64,000 nucleotides of DNA from Alkaliphilus oremlandii OhILAs (lineage in GTDB: Bacteria; Bacillota; Clostridia; Peptostreptococcales; Natronincolaceae): assembly GCF_000018325.1 (NCBI RefSeq), contig NC_009922.1:1612001-1676000 (forward strand), in the 5' to 3' direction. The notes beneath the pieces are model-generated. The model worked only from the letters and a program-made list of their open reading frames with translations. It ran no database searches and was not told the DNA's origin. Made by a program: the position numbers and the translations under genes. Shown here piece by piece: positions 18,339-26,319 of the stretch (positions are counted from its first letter, which is position 1; the number at the start of each line of letters is the position of its first letter).

Positions 18339-18803
18339 ATGGCGAAAAATCGTGTTGAAAAAATTACAGAAAGATTAGTAATGCCAATTATCCAAAATGA
18401 GAACTTTGAATTAGTAGATTTGGAGTACAAGAAAGAAGGATCCAATTGGTATTTAAGAATATATATAGACAAACCAGGTGGCATCACTCTAGATGATTGT
18501 CAAAAAGTGAGTGAGCAGCTAGGAGAAGAATTGGACAGAGAAGATCCAATTAGTGAAAATTATTTCTTAGAAGTATCTTCTCCAGGACTGGATAGACCTT
18601 TAAAGAAGGATAGTGATTTTATTCGTTTTGCAGGTGAAATTGTGGAAGTAAAACTTTATGAAGCACTGAATGGAAACAAGGTTATTGAAGGTGAGCTTGT
18701 AGGCTTAGAAGAGAATATGATTAAAATCAATGTAGCTAATGTAGGTTTATTAGAGTTACCGAAGGAAAAGGTAGCATTAACAAGATTAGCGGTTAAATTT
18801 TAG
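18339..18803 (+). CDS. rimP: Ribosome maturation factor RimP
   Basis: Predicted 154-residue RimP, needed for early 30S assembly. Typical features are IPIIQNENFELVDLEYKKEG-like beta strands, LRIYIDKPGGITLDDC, and the conserved YFLEVSSPGLDRPLKK. ATG 18339 is chosen because AGGAGG lies at 18328-18333; the open frame reaches back to 18303 but lacks a ribosome site. First gene of the rimP-nusA-rnpM-ylxQ-infB-rbfA operon, as in nearly all Firmicutes. Confidence 0.96.
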   Translation: MAKNRVEKITERLVMPIIQNENFELVDLEYKKEGSNWYLRIYIDKPGGITLDDCQKVSEQLGEELDREDPISENYFLEVSSPGLDRPLKKDSDFIRFAGEIVEVKLYEALNGNKVIEGELVGLEENMIKINVANVGLLELPKEKVALTRLAVKF

Positions 18804-18817
18804 GGAGGTAAATTGGA

Positions 18818-19855
18818 ATGAATGCTGAGTTTACAGAAGCTCTTGAACAAATTGAAAAGGATAAAGGTATTTCAAAGGATATTTTAATTGATGCAGTTGA
18901 AGCTGCTTTAATTTCTAGTTACAAAAGAAACTTTGGTTCTTCTCAAAATGTAAGAGTTGAAATAAATCGTGATAATGGAGAAGTTCATGTATATGCACAA
19001 AAAAAGATTACAGATGATGTAATCGATGATTTATTGGAAATTCATATTGACGATGCTAAGATAGTAAATCCAAAATATTCAGTAGGAGATACATTTGAAA
19101 GTGAAGTTACGCCTAAAAATTTCGGAAGAATAGCTGCTCAGACAGCCAAACAGGTAGTGGTTCAAAGAATTAGGGAAGCTGAACGTGGCATTGTCTATGA
19201 CGAATTTATAAACCGTGAATCGGAAATTATTACTGGCGAAGTATCGAGGGTTGCAAAAGGAAATGTATATATTAGCTTAGGCAGAACAGAAGCAATCCTT
19301 GGACCTGGTGAACAAATTCCAAATGAAGTATATGAACATGGGGATCGTATTAAATGCTATATAGTGGAGGTAAAGAAAACCACCAAGGGTCCGCAAATAC
19401 TTTTATCTAGAACTCATCCAGGCCTTGTAAAGCGCCTTTTCGAACTAGAAGTACCAGAAATACATGATGGTACGGTAGAAATAAAAAGCATTTCTAGGGA
19501 AGCAGGCTCTAGGGCTAAGATTGCAGTCGATTCTAAAGATCCCAATGTGGATGCCGTTGGTGCCTGTGTAGGACCTAAAGGTGCTCGGGTCCAAACCATT
19601 GTTGATGAATTAAAGGGCGAAAAAATTGACATTATTAAATATAGTGAGGATGCAAAGGAATTCATTGCCAGCTCATTAAGCCCTGCAAAGGTTTTATTAT
19701 GTGATATTAATAATGATGCTAAAACGGCGAAGGTTGTAGTGCCAGACTACCAGCTTTCCCTTGCGATCGGTAAAGAAGGACAGAACGCTAGACTTGCAGC
19801 AAAGTTAACAGGTTGGAAAATTGATATAAAGAGTGAAAGTCAAATCAATGAGTAA
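18818..19855 (+). CDS. nusA: Transcription termination/antitermination factor NusA
   Basis: 345-residue NusA of the short Gram-positive form. It comprises an N-terminal RNA-polymerase-binding domain (1 to about 125), an S1 domain (about 130-200, EIITGEVSRVAKGNVYISLG) and two KH domains (VGPKGARVQTIV and AIGKEGQNARLAAKLTGW). It lacks the C-terminal acidic repeats of enterobacterial NusA, which is normal for the group. It modulates pausing, intrinsic termination and, with Nus factors, rRNA transcription. GGGAGG at 18803-18808 precedes ATG 18818. Confidence 0.97.
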   Translation: MNAEFTEALEQIEKDKGISKDILIDAVEAALISSYKRNFGSSQNVRVEINRDNGEVHVYAQKKITDDVIDDLLEIHIDDAKIVNPKYSVGDTFESEVTPKNFGRIAAQTAKQVVVQRIREAERGIVYDEFINRESEIITGEVSRVAKGNVYISLGRTEAILGPGEQIPNEVYEHGDRIKCYIVEVKKTTKGPQILLSRTHPGLVKRLFELEVPEIHDGTVEIKSISREAGSRAKIAVDSKDPNVDAVGACVGPKGARVQTIVDELKGEKIDIIKYSEDAKEFIASSLSPAKVLLCDINNDAKTAKVVVPDYQLSLAIGKEGQNARLAAKLTGWKIDIKSESQINE

Positions 19856-19869
19856 TTGAGGTGATGTAG

Positions 19870-20139
19870 ATGAAAGTTAAAAAAGTTCCTTTAAGAAAGT
19901 GTTTAGGTTGTAATGAAATGAAGCCTAAAAAAGAATTGATACGCGTTGTACATAATGCTGAAGGTATAACCAGCTTAGATACCACAGGCAGAGCTCACGG
20001 CAGAGGTGCTTATGTATGCAAATCTAAGGAATGCTTTGAAAAAGCTAAAAAGACCAGTGCCTTTAATAGAGCATTTCAGGCAAATATTCCTCAAGATATC
20101 TATGAAAATTTATCAAAGGAGTTAGGCGTTGATGAATGA
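19870..20139 (+). CDS. rnpM: YlxR-family RNA-binding protein (RnpM)
   Basis: 89-residue YlxR protein. The signature is RKCLGCNEMKPKKELIRVV followed by GRAHGRGAYVCKSKECF, giving conserved Cys-x2-Cys and a basic RNA-binding face. In Bacillus the homologue binds RNase P RNA and modulates its activity, hence the name RnpM; that role is taken from the family. It overlaps the start of ylxQ by 8 bases, suggesting coupled translation. Confidence 0.93.
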   Translation: MKVKKVPLRKCLGCNEMKPKKELIRVVHNAEGITSLDTTGRAHGRGAYVCKSKECFEKAKKTSAFNRAFQANIPQDIYENLSKELGVDE

Positions 20140-20428
20140 TAAGATCAAAAACTTAGTAACCTTAGCTGCTAAATCAGGAAACCTTGTATCTGGAGATGAA
20201 ACCTGTATGAATTCCTTAAAAAATGGTGCCATTCATCTATTGATTTTAGCAGAGGATGCTTCTGAAAATACGAAGAAAAAATTTATGGATAAAGCATCCT
20301 ACAGAGATGTACCGATTCGAATTTGGAAAGATAAAAATGAATTAGGCAGTATCATAGGAAAAGATTCTAGAACCATTGTCGGTATTATTGATCCAGGCTT
20401 TGCTGAAAAAATACTGAGCATGTTTTAG
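20132..20428 (+). CDS. ylxQ: L7Ae-family ribosomal protein YlxQ
   Basis: 98 residues of the L7Ae/L30e/Gadd45 fold, related to kink-turn RNA-binding proteins. The characteristic strands are IKNLVTLAAKSGNLVSGDE, HLLILAEDASENTKKK and VGIIDPGFAEKI. Start is ATG 20132 (or TTG 20129), with AAGGAG at 20116-20121 inside rnpM. The role in the cell is unproven; the family is widespread in Firmicutes in this same operon slot. Confidence 0.9.
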   Translation: MNDKIKNLVTLAAKSGNLVSGDETCMNSLKNGAIHLLILAEDASENTKKKFMDKASYRDVPIRIWKDKNELGSIIGKDSRTIVGIIDPGFAEKILSMF

Positions 20429-20453
20429 AACAAATAATTAGGGGGTGATTTAT

Positions 20454-22613
20454 TTGTCAAAAATAAGGGTATACCAATTGGCAAAGAAATTAGGAATTAG
20501 CAATAAGGAGCTAATCGATAAGTTAAAGGAACTTTCTATAGAAGTAAATAGCCATATGAGTACAGTGGACAATGAAAATGCAGATGTATTAATTGAATTA
20601 TTTACAGAACAAAATAAGGAAGAAACAAAACCTAATGTAGACGAAAAGCCACCTAATCAAGATACTCTGACTGATAATGTTAATGAAAGTGCAGAAAGCA
20701 TACAAAATGTAGATAAAAAACATTTCAAAAAAGAAATAAACTCAACTAAAAATGTGACCCCGAATGGGAATAACAAAAAAGATAAGAAGAAGAAAAACAA
20801 AAAAGATAAGAGAAAAAATTATATAGCTAATAATGATGTTAGTGCAGAAAGTAAAGGTGAGCAAGTGATACAATTAAAAAATAAATTAACTGTAAAAGAA
20901 TTATCTGAAACTCTAAATAAAAGCGCCAGTGAAATCATCACAAAATTAATTGGTCTAGGTATCATGGCAACAATCAATCAAGAATTGGACTACGATACGG
21001 CTTCAATTATTGCTGCTGAATTCGGTATTGAAGTTGAACCGATGACAGATATTGATGCTGAAGAAGATGTTTTTGATATTATTATAGAGCCGGATAAGCC
21101 TGAGGATTTAAAACATAGATCGCCTGTTGTCACTGTTATGGGTCATGTTGACCATGGAAAAACCTCTCTATTAGATGCAATTCGTAAGACTAAGGTAACA
21201 AACAGTGAGGCTGGTGGAATTACACAGCATATTGGTGCTTCTGAAATTAAAGTTAATGATAAGAAAATCGTCTTTTTAGATACACCTGGTCACGAAGCAT
21301 TTACTTCTATGAGGGCTAGAGGTGCAAAGGTTACAGATGTGGCAATTTTAGTTGTTGCTGCTGATGATGGAGTAATGCCCCAAACAATCGAAGCAATCAG
21401 CCATGCCAAAGCGGCAGAAGTACCCATCATCGTAGCAATTAATAAAATGGATAAGCCTAGTGCAAATCCTGACAGAGTAAAGCAAGAATTGGCAGATCAA
21501 GGGCTTCTAATCGAAGAATGGGGTGGCGATGTAATTTCAGTTCCAGTGTCTGCTCGTAGTGGAGAAAATATAGATGCTTTATTAGAAATGGTTTTATTAG
21601 TTTCTGAAATGAGCGAGCTAAAAGCAAATCCAAATCGTAAAGCAATCGGTACGGTAATTGAAGCCCAGCTCGATGTTGGTAAGGGCCCTGTTGCTACCGT
21701 ATTGGTACAAAACGGAACTTTGTTTATTGGAGACTCTGTTGTGATTGGTAACACTTACGGTAGAATTAGAGCCATGATGAATGACAGTGGAAAGAGGGTA
21801 AAGGTAGCTGGCCCTTCTACTGCAGTTGAAATTACAGGCTTATCTGAGGTTCCGGAGGCAGGAGACCAACTATTTGCCGTTGATGATGATAAGGCAGCAA
21901 AGGCCATTGTTGAAAAAAGAATTAATAAAATCAAAGAAGAGCAGTTGAAGGCCGGTCAAAAAATTTCTCTGGATGCTTTATTCAGTCAAATGGAGCAGGG
22001 CCAATTAAAAGATCTAAATTTAATTATAAAAGCGGACACTCAAGGTTCTGTTGAGGCAGTAAAACAATCTTTAGTTAAATTATCTAATGACGAAGTTGTT
22101 ATCAATCCAATTCATGGTGGTGTTGGCGGTATTACAGAAAGTGATGTAATGTTGGCAACAGCTTCCAATGCCATTATTATAGGGTTTAACGTTCGACCAA
22201 CTTCCAACGCCGCTTCAGCCGCAAAGAAGGAAAATGTTGACATCAGAACATACCGTATTATCTATAAGGCAATAGAAGATATTGAAGCCGCAATGAAGGG
22301 TATGCTTGATCCTGAATTTGTAGAGGAGGAACTAGGTAAAGCAGAAGTAAGAGCCACATTTAAAGTTCCTGGAGCTGGCACCATTGGTGGTTGTTATGTA
22401 ATCGAAGGTAAAATACTAAGAAATGCTAAAATAAGACTCGTTAGAGATAATATTGTAATCCATGAAGGCTCCATCGATTCTTTAAAGAGATTTAAAGACG
22501 ATGCAAAAGAAGTAGCAACCGGATATGAATGTGGTATCGGTATTAGCCAATTTAACGACCTTAAAGAAGGCGATATTATTGAAGCATACCACATGAAAGA
22601 AATAGAAAGATAA
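20454..22613 (+). CDS. infB: Translation initiation factor IF-2
   Basis: Predicted 719-residue IF-2, the GTPase that delivers initiator tRNA and joins subunits. An N-terminal IF2-N helix domain (IRVYQLAKKLGISNKELIDKL) is followed by a very Lys-rich linker (about residues 95-130), a second IF2-N (LTVKELSETLNKSASEII), the G domain with GHVDHGKT (about residue 230), DTPGHEAF and NKMDKP, and C-terminal beta-barrels. Start is TTG 20454 after GGGGGTG (20441-20447); GTG 20445 overlaps that site. Infrequent TTG starts are used by several genes here. Confidence 0.97.
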   Translation: MSKIRVYQLAKKLGISNKELIDKLKELSIEVNSHMSTVDNENADVLIELFTEQNKEETKPNVDEKPPNQDTLTDNVNESAESIQNVDKKHFKKEINSTKNVTPNGNNKKDKKKKNKKDKRKNYIANNDVSAESKGEQVIQLKNKLTVKELSETLNKSASEIITKLIGLGIMATINQELDYDTASIIAAEFGIEVEPMTDIDAEEDVFDIIIEPDKPEDLKHRSPVVTVMGHVDHGKTSLLDAIRKTKVTNSEAGGITQHIGASEIKVNDKKIVFLDTPGHEAFTSMRARGAKVTDVAILVVAADDGVMPQTIEAISHAKAAEVPIIVAINKMDKPSANPDRVKQELADQGLLIEEWGGDVISVPVSARSGENIDALLEMVLLVSEMSELKANPNRKAIGTVIEAQLDVGKGPVATVLVQNGTLFIGDSVVIGNTYGRIRAMMNDSGKRVKVAGPSTAVEITGLSEVPEAGDQLFAVDDDKAAKAIVEKRINKIKEEQLKAGQKISLDALFSQMEQGQLKDLNLIIKADTQGSVEAVKQSLVKLSNDEVVINPIHGGVGGITESDVMLATASNAIIIGFNVRPTSNAASAAKKENVDIRTYRIIYKAIEDIEAAMKGMLDPEFVEEELGKAEVRATFKVPGAGTIGGCYVIEGKILRNAKIRLVRDNIVIHEGSIDSLKRFKDDAKEVATGYECGIGISQFNDLKEGDIIEAYHMKEIER

Positions 22614-22631
22614 TCAGGAAGGGATGAGGAT

Positions 22632-23030
22632 ATGTCATATCCTAGAGTTAAACGTTTATCAGAAGAAATTAAAAAGATCGTTAGTGATAGCATCAGAAAT
22701 GAACTAAGAGACCCTAGAATCTCTTCTATGACTAGTATTGTTGAGGTAGATGTAACAAGAGATTTAAGATATGTTAATATTTATGTCAGCGTTCTAGGCA
22801 ATGAAAAAGAAAAAGCGGATACCATGGAGGGGCTTACAAAGGCCAGTGGTTTTATCAGACGAGAAATAGGGAAAAAAATAAAAGCCAGATATACTCCTGA
22901 AGTGATATTTAAGTTAGATGAATCTATAGAAAAAGGGATCTATATGTATAATGTCATTACAAAGGTGAATGAGGAGAATCATCTGTCAGAAGATGATTCC
23001 AATGATACTGAGGATGATTCCGATGAATAA
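22632..23030 (+). CDS. rbfA: Ribosome-binding factor A
   Basis: 132-residue RbfA, a KH-like 30S maturation factor that binds near the 16S 5' helix. Motifs include [26 protein letters not shown] and the closing [18 protein letters not shown] highly acidic tail of about 15 residues ([14 protein letters not shown]) is longer than in many homologues. That tail DNA overlaps the start of nrnA by 8 bases, which also places the nrnA ribosome binding site inside rbfA. Confidence 0.95.
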
Positions 23031-23985
23031 ATTAATAGAGTTGATTTGTAACAGCAACCATATTGCTGTTACTTCTCATGTAGATCCTGATGGTGATAGT
23101 ATTGGTTCCATCTTGGCCTTAGGTACTGCACTGAAACAAAAAAATGGAAATGTAGAGATATTTGTCAATGATACGTTGTCCAATAAATATGATTTTCTGC
23201 CGGGGTATTCTTTAATTAAAAGTTACGACGCTATTCAGGATAAAAGTTTTGACTTGATATTTGTCTTGGATTGTGGGGACGAACATAGACTAGGAAGCAG
23301 TGTGGAATGTCTAGAAAAAAGCAAATCTGTTGTTAATCTGGATCATCATATTAGCAATAATCACTTTGGAGATATTAATATTGTGGATGTGAATGCTTCT
23401 TCAACTTGTGAGATAGTTTATTTACTTTTATCCGAATTAAATTTCAGGATAGATCGAGCGATTGCTACTTGTATCTATACAGGCATTGTAACAGACAGTG
23501 GTAATTTTGTATATGATAATGCTACGGATCGAACGCATTTAATCGCGTCAGAACTCCTTAAATATAACATCGACAAACAAGAGATCATGTATAATCTCTA
23601 TCAACGCAAGTCCATCCATAGCTTAAAATTTTTAGGACATTGTTTATCCAATATGGAATTAGAACTGGATAATAGTCTTGCAATTTTCACTATAACTGCG
23701 TCTTCTCTTAAGGAGTTTATGGTGCCCTATAGTGATGTAGAAGGCATTGTGAACTATGGAAGAGATATTGAAACTGTGAAGATATCCGTTGCTTTAAGAG
23801 AAGACAAAGATCATAAAGTTAAAATGAGCTTTCGCTCCAAGGACGACGATGTAGATGTAAGAGCTTTAGCAGAATTATTTAATGGTGGTGGCCATAAGAA
23901 AGCCGCTGGCGCTACGATTTCTACTTCTTTAGCTGAAGCTAAAATGCTGGTGATTGAAAAATCAAAACAATTTATAAGACGGTGA
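23023..23985 (+). CDS. nrnA: DHH-family nanoRNase / pAp phosphatase NrnA
   Basis: Predicted 320-residue DHH/DHHA1 phosphoesterase. In Bacillus NrnA degrades short oligoribonucleotides and 3'-phosphoadenosine 5'-phosphate. Metal motifs are [11 protein letters not shown] (about residue 20), VLDCGD, LDHHISN (the DHH motif) and TDSGNF; the C-terminal DHHA1 domain ends with [13 protein letters not shown] prefer ATG 23023, which matches the family N-terminus, over the open frame back to 22969 inside rbfA. The gene overlaps rbfA and, by one base, truB. Confidence 0.92.
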
Positions 23986-24890
23986 TGCAATTGAATGGGA
24001 TTCTAAATATTTTAAAACCTCCAGGCATGACATCCCATGATGTTGTTTCTGTAGTTAGAAAAAAATTAAATATGAAGAAGGTAGGACATACTGGAACATT
24101 GGATCCAAATGCTGCAGGCGTCCTTCCTATCTGTATCGGACAAGCTACTAAAATATCTCAATTCTTATTGGATGGCAAGAAAAAATATCGTGCTGAATTA
24201 ACTTTAGGTATCGAAACAAACACTGAAGACATTGATGGAGAAATTCTGCGTCAAAGAGAAGTGACATCGTCTCCAGATGAAATCAGAGAAGCTGTACTTA
24301 GTTTTATAGGGGAGTACAAGCAGATACCACCTATGTATTCTGCAATTAAGATTAAGGGCAAAAAACTATATGAATTAGCTAGGCAGGGCGTAGAAATAGA
24401 AAGAGCCGAGAGAACAGTCACAATATATCATATTGAAATCATAGAGATTTTTAAAGAAAAGGTGATTTTTGATGTTCTTTGTTCCAAGGGAACTTATATC
24501 AGAACCCTATGTAAAGATATTGGTGAGGTTTTAGGTTGCGGCGGTGTTATGTCCTTTCTTTTAAGGACTGCGTCCAGTGACTTTTCCTTAGATACAGCCA
24601 TTACTATAGAAGAATTACAGGCATTAGAAAATGTAGAGGATATTTTATTGCCAATGGACTACCCATTACAACATATGTCAAAGGCAATCGTAAAGTCAGC
24701 CTATAGTAAGCAGGTCCTCAATGGCAATCGAATCTATTCAAATTATCTCATAGATACCATCCATGAACCTATAGGTCAGGAAGTTTGTGTTTACCTTGAA
24801 AAGGAGTTTGTTGGATTTGGCATTGTTAGAAATGAAGATCATAATCAGAAATATATCAAAATTTTGAGGCTTTTGTTCGAAAAGGAGTAG
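23985..24890 (+). CDS. truB: tRNA pseudouridine-55 synthase
   Basis: About 301 residues. TruB makes pseudouridine 55 in the T-loop of most tRNAs. The signature GHTGTLDPNAAGVLPICIG contains the catalytic Asp; KKYRAELTLGIETNTED and CSKGTYIRTLCKDIG are also conserved. The C-terminal PUA-like part follows to the end. ATG 23985 shares one base with the nrnA stop (TGATG); a TTG start at 23991 is an equal alternative giving the MNGIL N-terminus. Confidence 0.95.
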   Translation: MQLNGILNILKPPGMTSHDVVSVVRKKLNMKKVGHTGTLDPNAAGVLPICIGQATKISQFLLDGKKKYRAELTLGIETNTEDIDGEILRQREVTSSPDEIREAVLSFIGEYKQIPPMYSAIKIKGKKLYELARQGVEIERAERTVTIYHIEIIEIFKEKVIFDVLCSKGTYIRTLCKDIGEVLGCGGVMSFLLRTASSDFSLDTAITIEELQALENVEDILLPMDYPLQHMSKAIVKSAYSKQVLNGNRIYSNYLIDTIHEPIGQEVCVYLEKEFVGFGIVRNEDHNQKYIKILRLLFEKE

Positions 24891-24892
24891 TT

Positions 24893-25816
24893 ATGAATAC
24901 AGTTACGATTTGTGATGAATTAGATAAAAGTATACTTAGAGGCGTCGCTTTAGGAAACTTTGACGGTGTTCATATTGGACATCAAAAGTTAATATCAACT
25001 TTAATAAGGGAATGTAAGGAAAAAAATTTAGAGTCATGCGTATATACCTTTGGAAATCATCCCTTATCGATTATTACAGAAAAAAATGAGCATCCTCAGA
25101 TAACAAATATGGATATGAAAAAGAGACTTTTAGAATCTTTAGAGGTTGAACTTCTATATCTTGAGAATTTTAATAAGGAATTTATGTCTTTAACGCCAGA
25201 GGGCTTTGTAAAGGATATTTTAGTGGACCGATTAAATTGTAAAATTGTTGTTGTAGGATTTGATTATACTTTTGGATATAAAGCCAAAGGGAATGTACAG
25301 GTCTTAAAAGAACTAGGCCTTAAGTATGGATTTACGGTTTATGAAATCAGTCCTGTTACTATTGATAACATAAAGGTAGGAAGCACTATAATAAGAGAGT
25401 ATATCAAAGATGGCAACTTTGAGAAGGCAAATACATTTCTAGGTAGACCGTACGCCATCTATAGCATGGTGATCAATGGAAAAGGCATCGGAAACAAATT
25501 AGGGTATCCTACTGCAAATATTCGAATAGAGCCGTCGCATTTAGTTCCTATAGAGGGGGTATATGCTACCTACATCAGAGTGAACGGAAAGTTTTATAAA
25601 GGTGCAACAAGCGTTGGAACGAACCCTACTTTTGGTGTAAATCAAACTACCGTGGAGACATTTATCCTTGATTTTAATGAGGATATTTATAATGAATGCA
25701 TAGAGGTGCAATTTATAAAGAAACTGAGAGATCAAATTAAATTCAAGAATACCGATGACTTAGTTGCCCAAATTAAAGAAGATGCAAATAATGCAAAAAA
25801 ATATTTACAATTATAA
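24893..25816 (+). CDS. ribF: Bifunctional riboflavin kinase / FAD synthetase
   Basis: 307-residue RibF, which phosphorylates riboflavin to FMN and then adenylates it to FAD. The N-terminal nucleotidyltransferase half has LGNFDGVHIGHQKLI (about residues 20-34) and VVGFDYTFGYKAKGN. The C-terminal kinase half has GRPYAIYSMVINGKGIGNKL and GYPTANI. AAAGGAG precedes ATG 24893 by a few bases and overlaps the truB end. The promoter of rpsO lies in its last codons. Confidence 0.96.
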   Translation: MNTVTICDELDKSILRGVALGNFDGVHIGHQKLISTLIRECKEKNLESCVYTFGNHPLSIITEKNEHPQITNMDMKKRLLESLEVELLYLENFNKEFMSLTPEGFVKDILVDRLNCKIVVVGFDYTFGYKAKGNVQVLKELGLKYGFTVYEISPVTIDNIKVGSTIIREYIKDGNFEKANTFLGRPYAIYSMVINGKGIGNKLGYPTANIRIEPSHLVPIEGVYATYIRVNGKFYKGATSVGTNPTFGVNQTTVETFILDFNEDIYNECIEVQFIKKLRDQIKFKNTDDLVAQIKEDANNAKKYLQL

Positions 25817-25832
25817 TTTATTATGCTAAAAT
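25804..25832 (+). promoter_or_regulatory. Promoter of rpsO
   Basis: TTTACA (25804-25809), 17 bases, TAAAAT (25827-25832), overlapping the end of ribF. The start would lie near 25839, leaving an untranslated leader of about 80 bases, a suitable size for S15 autoregulation. Confidence 0.65.
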
Positions 25833-25919
25833 GATAGTTGTCTAATCAACCTATTCTCAGTAATTTGACTCACCGACATTTACTTAGAATTAGGGGATAT
25901 TCATGAGGAGGTGAAAAGA

Positions 25920-26183
25920 ATGATACAAGAAAACAAAAAAACAATCATCGATACTTTTAAAACTCACGAGAATGATACAGGTTCTCCAGAAGTGCAAATC
26001 GCATTATTAACTGAAAGAATCAATCATTTAAATGAGCATTTAAAATCTCACAAAAAAGACTTCCACTCTAGAAGAGGGCTTTTAAAGATGGTAGGTAAAA
26101 GAAGAAACCTTCTAAACTACCTTAAAGATAGAGATATCGAAAGATACAGAGAAATTATTGCAAAATTAGGATTAAGAAAATAA
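25920..26183 (+). CDS. rpsO: 30S ribosomal protein S15
   Basis: 87-residue S15, a primary 16S-binding protein. Family sequence is clear: HENDTGSPEVQIALLTERI, LKSHKKDFHSRRGLL and RRNLLNYL. ATG 25920 is chosen because GAGGAGGTG (25905-25913) overlaps the in-frame GTG at 25911. It has its own promoter and terminator between ribF and pnp. Confidence 0.98.
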   Translation: MIQENKKTIIDTFKTHENDTGSPEVQIALLTERINHLNEHLKSHKKDFHSRRGLLKMVGKRRNLLNYLKDRDIERYREIIAKLGLRK

Positions 26184-26186
26184 TAA

Positions 26187-26213
26187 AGAGCGGGATTTCC
26201 CGCTCTATTATTT
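26187..26213 (+). terminator. Terminator after rpsO
   Basis: AGAGCGGG (26187-26194) pairs with CCCGCTCT (26199-26206) around ATTT, followed by ATTATTT. The conserved rpsO-pnp gap often carries such a leaky terminator. Confidence 0.75.
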
Positions 26214-26319
26214 GTATTATCACATTTTTTTCAAATTTCATAAGAATTTTTTATTTCTGGAAGGAAATAATATTACTATTGTAGAAAAGAATACATACAC
26301 GAGAGGAGGATAATAAAAT

